Positions 49,226 to 61,480 of a stretch of 64,000 nt of DNA are shown here, one piece after another. Numbering within the stretch: position 1 is the first letter of the stretch; the number at the start of each line of letters is the position of its first letter. The stretch comes from Druceiella hillmani. Its lineage: Eukaryota > Arthropoda > Insecta > Lepidoptera > Hepialidae. Location of the stretch: positions 10,502,501-10,566,500 of the forward strand of contig JAYKKI010000060.1 in NCBI GenBank assembly GCA_039881145.1, in the 5' to 3' direction. Below the pieces are notes generated by a model that ran no database searches, had not been told where the DNA came from, and was given only the letters and a program-made list of their open reading frames with translations. The translations under genes were made by a program, and so were the position numbers.

Positions 49226-51355
49226 ATTTGTATCAGTATATAGCCATGACTTGTATGAATATTTGCCGAAATCAGTTTCTGCACTAGCAGGGACATAACC
49301 AAATGCCACCTTATCCCATGTCATACTCAATCAGATACGCGAGAAGAACTAGCTCAACAAAGAGGAAAGTATCACACTCTGTTAACAGTACAGCTTTGAT
49401 TTGCTAAAGGACAACGTTAAAAATATCCATTTTTAGCTTTAATGTCTATTGAATATCATTTAAATTGCTGTATATTTTGACACAAATTATTCTTAGAATG
49501 GGGAGAAAATTTCAACACGCAGAGAAAAATTTAATATATTTTAGATGGTAGTGATGTCTCTTGAAAACTAGGGTTAAGTAATTATTCTTAATATTTAAAG
49601 CTAAATTATGAAAATATAATGATTCCTAATTTAGAGAACAATAAGAAATTTCAGAGAAAGACGACATTATTTTAATAGATTATTCGGCAAGTTTCGTTCC
49701 CACTCCAGCAAGATTAAAACCTATTAGATATTTATGAAGTATTCTAATATTTCCCGGAAATAATCCTAAAAATATTTAAAGTCAAGATGGAGCATTTTTG
49801 TATACAGGATCTTATAAAAGGACTATTCTGTATATTAGCTTACTTGTCAGCGTATTTTGGAATGTACAATATTACAAATCACACTGTCAATTTTCGCGTA
49901 ATTATATATTATTCCAAACGATTCACGTTTAATTCTAAATAAGCTAATGTCTGCAGTGTTTAAACCCGTTTAGATACTTTTTACTCATATTGTATAATGA
50001 CGCCACAATATCCGTGTCAGCTTGTTGCTAATTTATTAAACACTTTTACATATTTAGTTCGTTATAAAATATTACCTGCAAAACGTCTTTCGAAACACTT
50101 ATAATTAATTTTGTGTTGTTGCATTTGGAAATAAGTCTCGTTTTTCAACCTCATACTTTCACATAGTCCCAAATCTTTTCATGCAACATCATCAATAGCC
50201 AATTAGCGGAAGATGAGAGAAATGTCTACTAAATAGTGACGGAAGCCTAATAAATTATTTATGAAAACCTGAATACGATGTATTAAGAGAAATAAAAAAC
50301 ATTTTGAGGTACTATTTAAGTGATTTTTAATCTTAATTATTATTCATCGATATTTTTAATGTCTGGAAACATCCTTGCCAAACTAAGATTCAATTAATTT
50401 ACATGGAATAACCCATCATGGCATGAAACAACGTTTGCCTCATTATTAAATGAGGCAAAATAATATTTGTGCCACGTTATCATAAAAAATTCCCTAACAC
50501 TTGAAATATTTACTTCACCAAACACGCTGTGTGCTTTGAAATAAAAATGATCATTTATGAGGAAAAATAATACACGTGCCATATATGTCGCTACATTAAT
50601 CTCGATATTATTGCAAATATTTAATTGCTCACTAGACGAAAACATAATTCAAAACTAAGCTAAATTTTCCAAATTGAGTTCCACCAACCAATTGCAGCTT
50701 TGAGAACTTCAAATTAATTCTTTGGAATAGTAGTAAAGATTTTTTTACGAATTATTACTATCGATAAGAGTTAACCATAGAACTTAATCTTATTCAGTCG
50801 TTAAATATGAAGAGAAATTGGGGTTTTGATGTGTTGGTTCATTACTGCCCATTCAGTACAAGGAAGGTCAATTGACTCTTATGTAATAAAATAAAATTTG
50901 TGATGAAAATATTTTGCTGAGTCTAGTTATATTAGAGTTAATTGACTATAATATATTAGAAGTTATAATACATTAGAAGTACCATTAGAGTTAATTCAAT
51001 ATAACACGTTAGAAATATTCCGCTCATGTTCATAACGTTTAAATATTATAAATGTTTCCGAACTACTTCAACAAATTTGGTTTAGTACAGTTTAGTATAT
51101 TTAGGAGCTATGTTGTAATGTGTATGTAATGTATCAATTTTATAATTAATGATTTCGATTTTATTAAAATGTACAAAAATTATAAGTAGAAAAGGAATCT
51201 GTCAGCTTCCTGATTAATTGGACAAGCAATAATTTAAAAAAATTAGTCATTATTTGATTCAAAATAATCAAGTTATAAAGCAAATAAAATATTTTAATAA
51301 AAGAATTGAATCGTCTTCAAACAACCATCAAAACAAGCGCACTATAAATATAAAA
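49226..51355. other. Unique AT-rich DNA; no gene seen
   Basis: Contains an 11-bp perfect hairpin at 50434-50459 (tttgcctcatt, loop atta, then its complement) and short direct repeats of attagaagt/ttagagttaatt around 50930-51010. The open frame at 50394-50645 (minus) has no recognisable features. Confidence 0.5.
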
Positions 51356-51356
51356 T

Positions 51357-51483
51357 TATGAAAATATTAGTATACAGTTTCTGAACATAAATTAATTTAG
51401 AAAATATTGCTACTAGTAAATTTTGAAAATATTAGTATGCAGTTTCTAAATATAAATGAATTTAGAAAATATACTTGGCACCG
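51357..51483 (+). repeat. 66-bp direct tandem duplication
   Basis: atgaaaatattagtatacag at 51358 recurs with few changes at about 51424, and both copies run on to tttagaaaatat. Confidence 0.75.
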
Positions 51484-52439
51484 ACTTATATATACTTGCC
51501 TGCACATGCTTAATTAATTTCTACTAATATTGTAATTGCTTTATACTTTTGTATATATCTACTTAACTACCCACCTAGCTACTAATGTTAAAGTTATTCA
51601 CATCATGTACTTGTTTATATCTAAATTTATCTAAGCAATAATTAGTATCTTTATCGCATCTTGCCTTTGTACTTTCATATAGTTACCTACCAACTTACTT
51701 TTTTACTTATACATTTAAGTAAGTCAAAGGGTCCAAGTCCAATGAATTCACACCTCGACACTGAAGAGTTTTTAGCACCAATTTTAAGTTCCATCACTGT
51801 ACCCTGATTTGGGTAAAGAGTAGATATATATATCGTCTTTAGTCGTATCACGACTTTATTGTTAGATTATTATTAAACCTTCATCATTCAAACTCGATCA
51901 GAGCAAATGTACCCCACCTTGTTCAGGAATTTCATGGTGTAACTTCAAAGATGGGCTAGTTAGATATGACCAAATTTTATGAGACTACACTTGATTTATA
52001 CCCTTCCAAATAAAATAAATCATCCATTGTAGTTAATACATGTCGAAGATGTGAGCCAACATAAGAAAAAAGTTATTTCATGCTTTTTTATGTACTTGTA
52101 TACATCTTCCTACCTATTACCTTTGTTACTTTCTTGCTTATGTTTAGACAAGTGAAACAAGTCCAAACTCGGCGAGTTCTTCGATGATGAGGAATACCTC
52201 GTTACCGACGATTCATATCATTTCTTTCCGACATGAGGAAATATATATAAAAAATTCGTTCGGGTTGAAAGCCTCGTGCTGTTTTAAGTCGGTTGAAATT
52301 TTTAAACATTTACCATACCTCAATATTAAGTATTCTCGAGAAGAAATGATTCTAAGGGCTATAAATATAAGTAAGCTATAGAGCATGGGTTGTCTTGCCG
52401 TGGTTTTTGAAATATTCGCTTGTAGGTTTTTCTACCCGT

Positions 52440-53330
52440 TTGAATGAGTGTGATTTAAAAGCTAATAAATGAATTTGTATGAAAATCTACTTGTCATGAT
52501 AATCAGAATCCGATAAAAGATACGGGGTATTAATTCTTTTTAAATTTTCATCCTACGGTTTGTTTGTCAATATTATCTTTTAATTATGCACCACTTAAAA
52601 ATTACTAATATAATTTCCAACAAATTTTTAACTATTATTATAGTATAAAAATTATATACGTACTTTGATAAAGTGTCGACACACTAAAAATGACCACATG
52701 TACATATCCCACTGTAATCAACAACAGAATCAGCAAAAAAATAAACTCTAGTGAATTTGTCATTTACATAAATTTAATTTGTATGAAGGTTTCATTCTCA
52801 AAAATGTTATATCTTGAGAAGGGATAGAATGTATTGTCTTTTACTTTTGGTTTGCCGGTTCGTCTGTCTCCATTTTTGTATATTTGTGTTTGCATAACTT
52901 AAAAATTGTTTACAAATTGCCAACAAATTTTCCCTATTATTAAAGACTTTATTATTAAAAAAATATGTATTTCGATAGTGTTGGCCTACAAAAAATCACG
53001 ACATGAACGGTTATCAACAACTAAATCATCAAAAAAATTAACCCAATCGAATTTGCCAAATACAACAAATAAATTTGTATGAAGGTTTCACTATTGCAAT
53101 AATTAGAGCCTGAGAAATGATACAAATTGTAAAGTGTCTTGTAATGTCCATCTGCCAATCCTGCTATCTATATTTCTGTTTATTTATGCTTGCACCACTT
53201 CATTTTGAATACACAGATATTATTTCACAAAATTGTGTAAAATTCAATAAAACTGACGATAAAATGACTGGTAACATTCAGAGTATAACTCGGATCGGAC
53301 ACAAATGTTTGACATTTTAAAGTCTACTTA
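52440..53330 (+). repeat. Diverged ~300-bp tandem repeat, nearly three copies
   Basis: Anchors atttgtatga at 52472, 52777 and 53073 (spacings about 305 and 296) are each followed by similar text. Shared landmarks include a tgtttgtc/gtctgtctcc-like segment, caacaaattttt/caaattttcc and atcaacaac. An old, decayed tandem triplication. A 67-codon frame at 53117-53320 lies in the last copy and is not supported as a gene. Confidence 0.65.
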
Positions 53331-53961
53331 TATTCCTAGTTTTCACCCGAAGGAATTTCAATCAAATAAACGTTTACTCGACAATATTTGCGAAATCAGG
53401 AAGGAATAAATTTTCACTTGGGATAACTTATTAGGAATGTGATGTACGGTACAGTATTAAATATTCCATTATTTGAAATGGGGAAATTGATTAACGAAAA
53501 TATTATAAACATTTATATTCGGAAACATTATTGCGATAGTAGCTTATTCCAATAACGGAATGAATAATTACAAATGAATAATTACAATATGTATTACAAA
53601 CAATTTTAAGCAAATCTCTGGAATGGGATCGAACATGAATATTCTTCATAGAAATTCAGATCTTAGCAGGCTGCACCACAATGACTCCGTACGTTTTATA
53701 GCAGAACAAATAAAAATGACCTACAAGACAAATATAAATCGATCTGCAGTGGGTCTGCGCGTTTTATAATATGAAATAAAAAAGTACAAAATATTTCCTT
53801 GATTCTAATATATTTTAAATATCAATTTCTTTTAATAAATTTTCCAACAGAATAAACTTTACAAAGAGTTCTAGAAACCGAGATTATTTTTAGTTAGCAA
53901 CATTCCTAAAATCAAATCGGTTATTTTTTATATAAGTTATGCTTTCGAACTATCCTTGTAT

Positions 53962-54264
53962 TTAGCGTGGTGATATAAGGTGACACATCACCAATTTAAT
54001 TGTTGGTACGATATGGTAAGAAAGTATATCAATGTGCACATAAACTGTTGTGCAATTCCATGAATGCATATATTTGTTCCAGTTGATTAGTTGGACTGTT
54101 TTAGTTTTAAGTTTAGCAACAAATTGTCTCTCTATTTTGGTAGGAAATATATTTAAATAACCAAAATTAACAGTTTTGCTCTCCATTCCTCTAGTATTAA
54201 TTTTTGAGGTATTTTGATGATTGAATGCATAAATAAATTCAACTGAAACTGTTGCTAAAACCAA
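53962..54264 (-). CDS. Hypothetical ORF (100 codons, non-ATG start)
   Basis: A non-repetitive open frame of 100 codons, open for about 13 more upstream, with only internal ATGs. Composition is balanced (contains FNHQNTSKINTRGMESK and HSWNCTTVYVHIDIL) and free of low complexity, unlike most frames here. No family recognised; it could be an exon or chance. Confidence 0.15.
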   Translation of the reverse strand: MVLATVSVEFIYAFNHQNTSKINTRGMESKTVNFGYLNIFPTKIERQFVAKLKTKTVQLINWNKYMHSWNCTTVYVHIDILSYHIVPTIKLVMCHLISPR

Positions 54265-55504
54265 ATGTTTGAAGTAAGTTTTCGTAATCCTACAATTTTT
54301 CCCTAATGTTTTTAGAATTTTTGTGTATTTTTAGCACAAATATTATACCAATAATCATACTAAAACCGTACCAGTTTCCAAAACAGCCCTACAAAGTTTC
54401 CTCGCCCAAACTTCCTAATTTTATGTGACATAGATGTTGAGCTCTTAATATCGTTGTCAGTTTCAATGAAAGTTTCTGTAATCACGCCATCCCACACATG
54501 ATGTCAAGCTCAGTGCTTAGAATTTTCATCAATATTGTAACGTGTAGTGTAATCACTCGACATTTGTATGTCATATATCTCAAGATGATATTGTGCTTAT
54601 CTAATGTATTTACTGTCGGTAAATTTGGCATATTACGTTATTAAAAGTCGTCTTCGTGTACACGTATATGGAATTGTGGTTTACAAGTTTAGCCCTTTCC
54701 AGGATTAATTTTATATATTGAAGGTGTACTGCTGATGTTCAAAATTACAAAAATTATTGATTAATATAAATTCAAAATTTTGAATTAATTATAAAATAAA
54801 TTTTTAAATTATTCGTAATTCTCGGCTTTATATACATATTTTTTCATACCTTCTGGTCCGAAAAGTATTTCTATTCTTAAACTCATGACTTGACGTTTTT
54901 TATGAAAGACACACTAATCACCGTTTTCTCCGGAAAAACGAGTTAGATATATTATTTGCCTTAGGAAGTATTAACAAGTTGGAAAGGTTTAAGAAAATTG
55001 CTCGCAACAATTTTGTGATATCGGGTTTTAATTTTTTTCTTCATAAAATACAACAGACGCATCACAAACACGCATGCAGGCATGTGCAGGCATAAATACA
55101 ATTTTTTAATAACATTTTCCATTCGATTTCAAAATTTCATATTCAATTTTTGAGGATGACAGATATATAGACTTTTCTACTTATAACGCTGGAAATTAAA
55201 AGTATTTTTGGAAAAATAGAATGCAATAATGATACATTTTCTATGAATAAATAGAAATATATTTTTTTAAAATTCAATGCAATATTGAAATTCATTGTCC
55301 TTGAAACGCTAATAAAGGTTTAACTCCTTATTGAAATTTATAAAAAAAACTTGGTTATTTAATTATATAAAATCTTTATTAAAATATCTCGTGAATTAAA
55401 AGAGCAATAAACTTACTGATTCGATAGCTTTAACGTTTACATCTAACGATTGAATATACAATGCATCAACCGTATTATTACATTATTACAAAAAGCTCGC
55501 TCAG
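54265..55504. other. Unique AT-rich DNA; no gene seen
   Basis: No repeat, RNA gene or convincing ORF recognised. Confidence 0.5.
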
Positions 55505-56206
55505 TATAAAGCACATAGTAAATGAAGTGGCAAAGACAATCTAACGAACATTCAATAATTTTACGTGATTATACCACGTAGTTCAACTTTATGGCGATCA
55601 TCCGCCCCGCGGCGTACTCACGCGGCAAACTCGCATAAACTTTACTATTAGTTACGTGATGCGGAGCGTTATTGGAGATGGTGTGACGGCGCTGTGGCCA
55701 CAGTAGGTTAAAATGTTATATTGCCTGTGAACTAATTTTTAGTTTTTATTTTTATATTTAGATAATAAACGAGTAGTTATATTAAATAATTATGTCGAAA
55801 TCTTTGAAACAATTTTACCTTACTCATATTTTGTGATATATCATAGGCGATCAAATAGGTCTCTTATGAAGATTTTTAAACAGAGTATGTTAAGCCCGTT
55901 CGCCAAGATATCTCCTATATCACGTGTTAGAAGTAAAAATTAATAAGATCGATAAATATAATTAATTTCTTTTATATACTGACCTAAGTACTTCAGTAAC
56001 TTGGGAATAATTGTAAGCTATAATTGAACAAATAAAAGGGTAGGAATTGAAACCTGTGTCTGGATATTTACGCAAATTATATTTTCTTATTTTTATTTCA
56101 TAATCAACGTTTTAGTTACAGTTTGTATGCAAAGTTACAAATCGTATTTCTCATGACAAAATCAAACAGGATCATTAACACTGAAGACGTCAAATAATTT
56201 CTTAAT

Positions 56207-56458
56207 CACAACTAAATGAAACTAAGTGATGTAGTATTATTTCTACTTTATTTAAATTCTTAATCACGACATATGTTTCGTTGTATGACAACATTTTCAG
56301 GTGGGCAATTTGTAAAGATTGTTATCACAGAACGAAATCTAGGTTGTGGTTAAGAAATTAAATAAAGTAGAAATAATACTTTGTCACGTAGTTTCATTCA
56401 GTTGTTAATACAAATTAAGTGTTAATGAATTTATACAACATTAACGCCAAATATATTC
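56207..56458 (-). mobile_element. Short retroposon with hammerhead-like motif, copy 3
   Basis: Starts cacaactaaatgaaac and ends cgccaaatatattc, in the same orientation as copy 1. The inverted ends are still recognisable. Flanking sequences aatttcttaat and gattatttaat match at 8 of 11 positions, a probable decayed target duplication. It sits between the equivalents of about 3600 and 3700 in unit 1, which have no element there, so it is an independent insertion. Confidence 0.7.
56264..56304 (-). ncRNA. Hammerhead-ribozyme-like motif, copy 3 (decayed)
   Basis: Minus strand: stem II GTTGT-CAT-ACAAC with five perfect pairs; GAAA present; stem III ACA with TGT, where other copies have ACC with GGT, a compensated pair change; stem I CCAC with GTGA. 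The core reads CTGAAAA, so invariant G8 is lost and this copy is probably inactive. Confidence 0.4.
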
Positions 56459-56905
56459 AAGATTATTTAATTATTCATTTATCATCAAAAACTTGTTCGA
56501 AATAATGTGTTAATGAGATATTACAGAACTAGTTCTTTTAAATAATTTATTTGGGACCGGGAAATTTAATAGCATAGTCTGATAGTACGAAATTTCCAAA
56601 ATCCGATATTGTAAATACTGGTCAGGTTAAAATTAATAACCGTCTCCTGAATAACTCCTTTTCGTTTACTACGTAATGAGATGAACAAGTGCCTCATCAT
56701 AAGGCCCTTGACGTCTTAAGTGCTATTATATTGGCCAATGAATACATATTAATTAGACTTACCTGGTCTTTATAATAAATCGATAAATGTTTTTAACTTT
56801 TGGAAAAATTATCATAATTAATTTGAAATTTCTGGACAGAAAAAGATCTTTTCTAGAAACTATACGCGATTCTCATTAATTGTTTGTTAATATTCGATCA
56901 TACAG

Positions 56906-58874
56906 TTGACATTTTTAATATTTTAATTTATGAGGAAGAAAGTGTTTTTTGTTTGCTAAGATTTTTTATTTTATAGGTGATACAATTGTTTTTGACCCAA
57001 TGATCGATTCTTTCATTTACTTTTTATTGATCTCTGAATGTTGTGATAACAAAATATTTCTGAATGGAATATTATGAAATAACTAATTGTAACAACTTTT
57101 ATAATATCACAACCTTTCCTTGCGTAAATGTCAGGTAAATAAAAATAAACATAATAGGTGGCACACGCAGTAAATACATATTATTTTCTTGGGAGCTTTA
57201 ACAGTTACAATAAAAGCTCTTTCATTAAAATTTAATCATTGGTATTTCAGACATAAATATGTTTTTTCAATTAATGAAATATGTTCAAATTATTTCAGGA
57301 TAGTTTATTACATAATCTTATTACTGATAATTAGATTGTATTACTTAATTATTCTGAATTTCGTAATACGTGTGTTTAATAATTTTAAGAAGAAAACATT
57401 TTAATGATTTACTTATCGATCTGTTACTTTATAGATTACAAGTGTTTACAGATTTTAAAAACAATGTTTTAAAATTGGGAAATAATTTACGGTTGACCGA
57501 CGTAGTAAATGTTCTCAAGTAAAAATTTATTAATTACGCGACATAGATACTCAGTGTAATCCAGTTAAAGTTACAGAAATTATTCTAATAAATTTCATTT
57601 AAATTTTTTAATTTTTTTAAGCACACTGTTAAAGTAGTAATAATTAAGTTTTCTCTTTAATAAGAGAAAACTCTGTTTTCATTTTCTGTTGCTTGTCTAG
57701 TTAATTTTTTTTTCAATAAGTAATGGTTTTTTTCCGTTTATCAATCTTGAACTGACAATGATAATGAATTTTTAGATTTAAAAAATAGAATGAATTTTTA
57801 TTTTTAAGACAACATTTTTAAACAATAAAAATAATTTTACAAAGTGGTTCAAATCATATTTCCTGAAAAAAGTTGAAAGGAAGTTAATGAAAATGAATGG
57901 AAATTAGTTGGTTTTTACAAGCTATTCTATATCGTCACTGTCCCATAAATATTGCAAGTCAATTTTTGTCCAATATTTGAGATCCAATTCAGCTCAAAAT
58001 TTTCATTGGTAAGTATATCTGAGGATAATATTATTGTACCATGAGTATGAGGTTCATGTAATTTCATGCGTCTGAGACAAAACTTTTTATTCTATTTAAC
58101 AAATTTAATTTACGAATCTATCCACAGATTCTTTCAAAATTCGACGTAAATACGATTTTGAATATCACAAACTTCATTTACTTACATGGCTAGATAATAA
58201 AACTATGTATAAAAATGTTGGAAGAATAGTGAATGAACTAAGTAGCGACTATGCAGAAGTTAGAATGTTCTCTTTAAGTAAGTAAACCCAGAGAGAGGAT
58301 TTTAAAGGTGGATAAGGTTTATGCACTATTACCATAGTGAAGAACAAGGTACTTACTAAATTTTTCGAGTAATATTTTACGTACACATACCCCTGGCTAC
58401 GATGTGAAAGATATATCAGTAGCTTTTGCTTTATTATTATGTTATCTGAAGATTTTTTCCTACGTACGTTTTGGAGTAGATGTGTTTGGTTTTAAAGTGG
58501 CAACGACTCCAATACTGAAAGATGTCCCATAAAATTTGGATACCTGCATGTTTATTATTGCATTAATGGTTTTGCTTTTGTATTTACCTGCAGTCTATAC
58601 ATAGAAATTGTAATCGAATTTTACTACAAAGGATTTACTAATTCTTTTCATAAATGTTTAGAGTTTTTCGTAATCTTGTTACTAACCGTAGAAGAAATTT
58701 GCGTCCACATCATTACACGTTAATTAATAACAAAATAGACAAATGCAAATATTACATTTAATTACATCAAATAATTTTACCGCAAATAGTATCATTTGTG
58801 GATGTAATGACCATAGAGGTCATTTTGTACCATTTACTGTACGATGAAATGATTTATTTAAATGAACTAATTGG

Positions 58875-58875
<1 letters not shown>
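56906..58875. other. Unique AT-rich DNA; no gene seen
   Basis: Includes an 11-bp perfect hairpin at 57647-57672 (agttttctctt, loop taat, complement). The frame at 57189-57404 is hydrophobic AT-rich noise. Confidence 0.5.

Positions 58876-58934
<59 letters not shown>
58876..58934. repeat. (TA)n microsatellite
   Basis: Nearly pure TA. Confidence 0.97.
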
Positions 58935-58937
<3 letters not shown>

Positions 58938-61091
58938 TTTCCCGAAGGAAGGAATATAAAAAGTACACTACTTTTTATTTTGTTTGTTATTATTGGAGAG
59001 ACATGATCTGTTAGTAAATATTGACACTACAGAGTAATATAAAAAATTTATTCAAGAGTCTTGACCATTTTGATTTTGAAATGACTTGACTAGTCATTTA
59101 TATTTAAAGATTATTTTTTAATTTTCGCCCATTTTCCTAAAAAAGCTCAGCTTTAAGCTTATTTTTAATTTTTTTTTTAACACTATCCTTTTCATAACTG
59201 AATGTTAATTATATATATTTCTTTGAAATGCATCTGTAATGTTTTTTTATTTAATATACCGATGAAAAAAGAAGAGTCGTGGTGGACCCTAGATGAGGAC
59301 TTGCTTACGTTCGTATAAATAAGATTGGAATAATTCCAGCAAAGTTAAAGAAAAGTAAATAGACTTCAAATATGCTAACAAAAGGTCGAAATCAATGGAA
59401 ATAAATTTATTACTGAAGTCGAGAAGCACGAAAATAGAGAGTTGCGTATTATTTATGGCTAAGCGCATGCTATCAGTACGCGCAGTAGATGTATTGTGAC
59501 TAGCTTTGAAATCAGATTAAAGAGAGTTAAAAACATGCTGCTTATTACCAAAGTTTTGTATATATTTTATGTTTGAATACTTTACACAGAAGAGCAAACT
59601 ACTGACATAAGATAAGCAAATGTCACCATATTAATTGAATTGTTGAAAATATCAATGATTACTGAAGTTATAATATGTATAATTAATTAATTACTGCCCA
59701 AAGGTTATTAACCTATACTTCCATACCTTTATCAACGTTTTGTATATAGTAGAAGGCCAATAATTTCCCACATTATTCTAGTTTCATTTACAAATTCTTA
59801 AAATTCCTCCTTCCTGTAAATTTTAATACTCAGTTTAAGATTCCTAAAAAAATATGAGCCATATTTCTAGAATATCTCTTTATATTACCAACCATAGCCT
59901 TTTTTTTATAGCAAAAACAGTGCTAAAATATTGAATATATTACGAGTTATCTATATATTATTTATACTACTAATTCAAGGCTAGGATTAGTTGTAGATTA
60001 AGAAGGTTATTTTTAGGAAATTTTCTGAATATTTAAAAAAAATTAAATCAAGACTCTTTATTAAGAAATTATGAAATATGTACTTGGAAATTAATAAAAT
60101 TTTATTCAAAAATATTTAACACTGTACATTCGGTCACTAATTTCATTGGTTTCTCTTCACTTTCTTTTAAAGCGTGGTTAGCATTGTAGATGGGAATTTG
60201 ACTTCATGAAATTCTCAATAATGATTTTGATAATTAGTCGGCTTTCCGGCATGGCTTTTAAATATTAAGCTCAAAAAATGTTTACAGTGACAGATCATTC
60301 AAACATACACTACATAATTTAATTTTCCTTAATGTTTTCCTATTATAGATGCTATTGTCCGGTTTTGAAAATTATTTCCAATTTTGCTATTTTTTGGCTC
60401 GATCAACATTCTTCAATATGAAATTATGAGTATCTGAATGGTTTTTGATTTATAAAAACTGGTGCTCATGCGGTAATCGAAATTCGATCATAATGTACTC
60501 ATTTACTCACTCTGTTGAAAACACCAATAGGCCCTAATGTTTTCAACAGAGTAAAAAAAGTCAATTCAGATTACTGGTACAAAAATTTCTTTTTAAGTCA
60601 GATGTATATTTAGGAAGCGAACATTTTTTTTCCTTTTGAGTGTACATTAAGCAAACTACTGAGACTATTGAAAAAAGGGTATTTGGAATCACACAAAAGC
60701 TATAGCTTGAACTTTATTCAGTCAACCTGAAATTTAAAAATTATTTAGCGACAATCTCAACTCTGTGCTTGGTGTTTGGTGATAGATTATTACGTGTTTG
60801 ATACTGACAGCATGAACATAAACAAGAAATCTTTTAATATATTTGTAACAAATATTATATATTAATTTTAACATTTTGCACTCCTTCACCACTTAAAGGT
60901 TTACTTTGCCAAATGTCACACTCATCCGGGCGCGCAATTTGCTTAAAAATGGTTAAAAAAATTTCTCTTCATGTATTAATCTATAGATATTATATATAAA
61001 TTTTAGCTTTCCGCACTCCTTTTCTATATAAACTTTCACTATGCTAAATTTCACAATCCTCCATGCGCGTAATATGCTTAAAAAGAGACAC

Positions 61092-61133
<42 letters not shown>

Positions 61134-61250
61134 ACCGATTTACTTACTCTTTTTTTAAAAATCAATATAATTATTTAATTTCAACAAAAATTAAAACCAA
61201 ACTACCCATTTAAACTTTCAATTCAGTCCACTTAATTTCATACCTCAGTG
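58935..61250. other. Unique AT-rich DNA with one hairpin; no gene seen
   Basis: A 15-bp perfect hairpin: actctgttgaaaaca at 60509-60523 pairs with 60538-60552 around 14 bases. A diverged direct duplication surrounds 60860-61090: two stretches with tatattaattttaacattttgcactcc and its relative, each followed by actttgcc/actatgct and a gcgcgcaat/gcgcgtaat-tgcttaaaa end. A TA tract lies at 61098-61128. Confidence 0.5.
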
Positions 61251-61254
61251 AAAC

Positions 61255-61480
61255 AAGCTGTTTTGGTTTGGTCACGCCTCCCGAGTGACCCCTGAGAGAT
61301 AACCTTGCCTCGTCATGGGAGCCAGGTTAGTAGCTATTTGTATACTGGTCTGGCTTAAAAGTTTCAGGCGAGGACGTGGATTGTCATCGTCTCGGGAGTA
61401 CTAAGAGAGAGAGGGATAGACTGGTTTTAGGGTAGAAAGGGAAAAGGTTAGTGTCTACTCCTCAAATATGATTTATTGCT
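61255..61480. other. GC-richer patch of unknown nature
   Basis: Markedly richer in G+C than its surroundings, with inverted cctcccgag (near 61278) and ctcgggag (near 61390), and a tract of gagagagaggg. No ORF or RNA family recognised. It could be a SINE relic, a non-coding RNA gene or an exon. Confidence 0.3.

Larger units (their letters stand above)
55505..56905. repeat. Detached diverged copy of block D
   Basis: Matches units 1 (from about 2905) and 2 (from about 12870) in order: accacgtagttcaac, actcacgcg, tagttacagtttgtatgc, and the gtgcct(c/t)...ataagg segment near 56690. It has neither the tRNA nor the surrounding unit. Retroposon copy 3 is inserted in it at 56207-56458. Confidence 0.75.

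Noticed and set aside
48818..49243. 141-codon plus-strand ORF
   Set aside because: Antisense shadow of the transposase N terminus running into a CA repeat.
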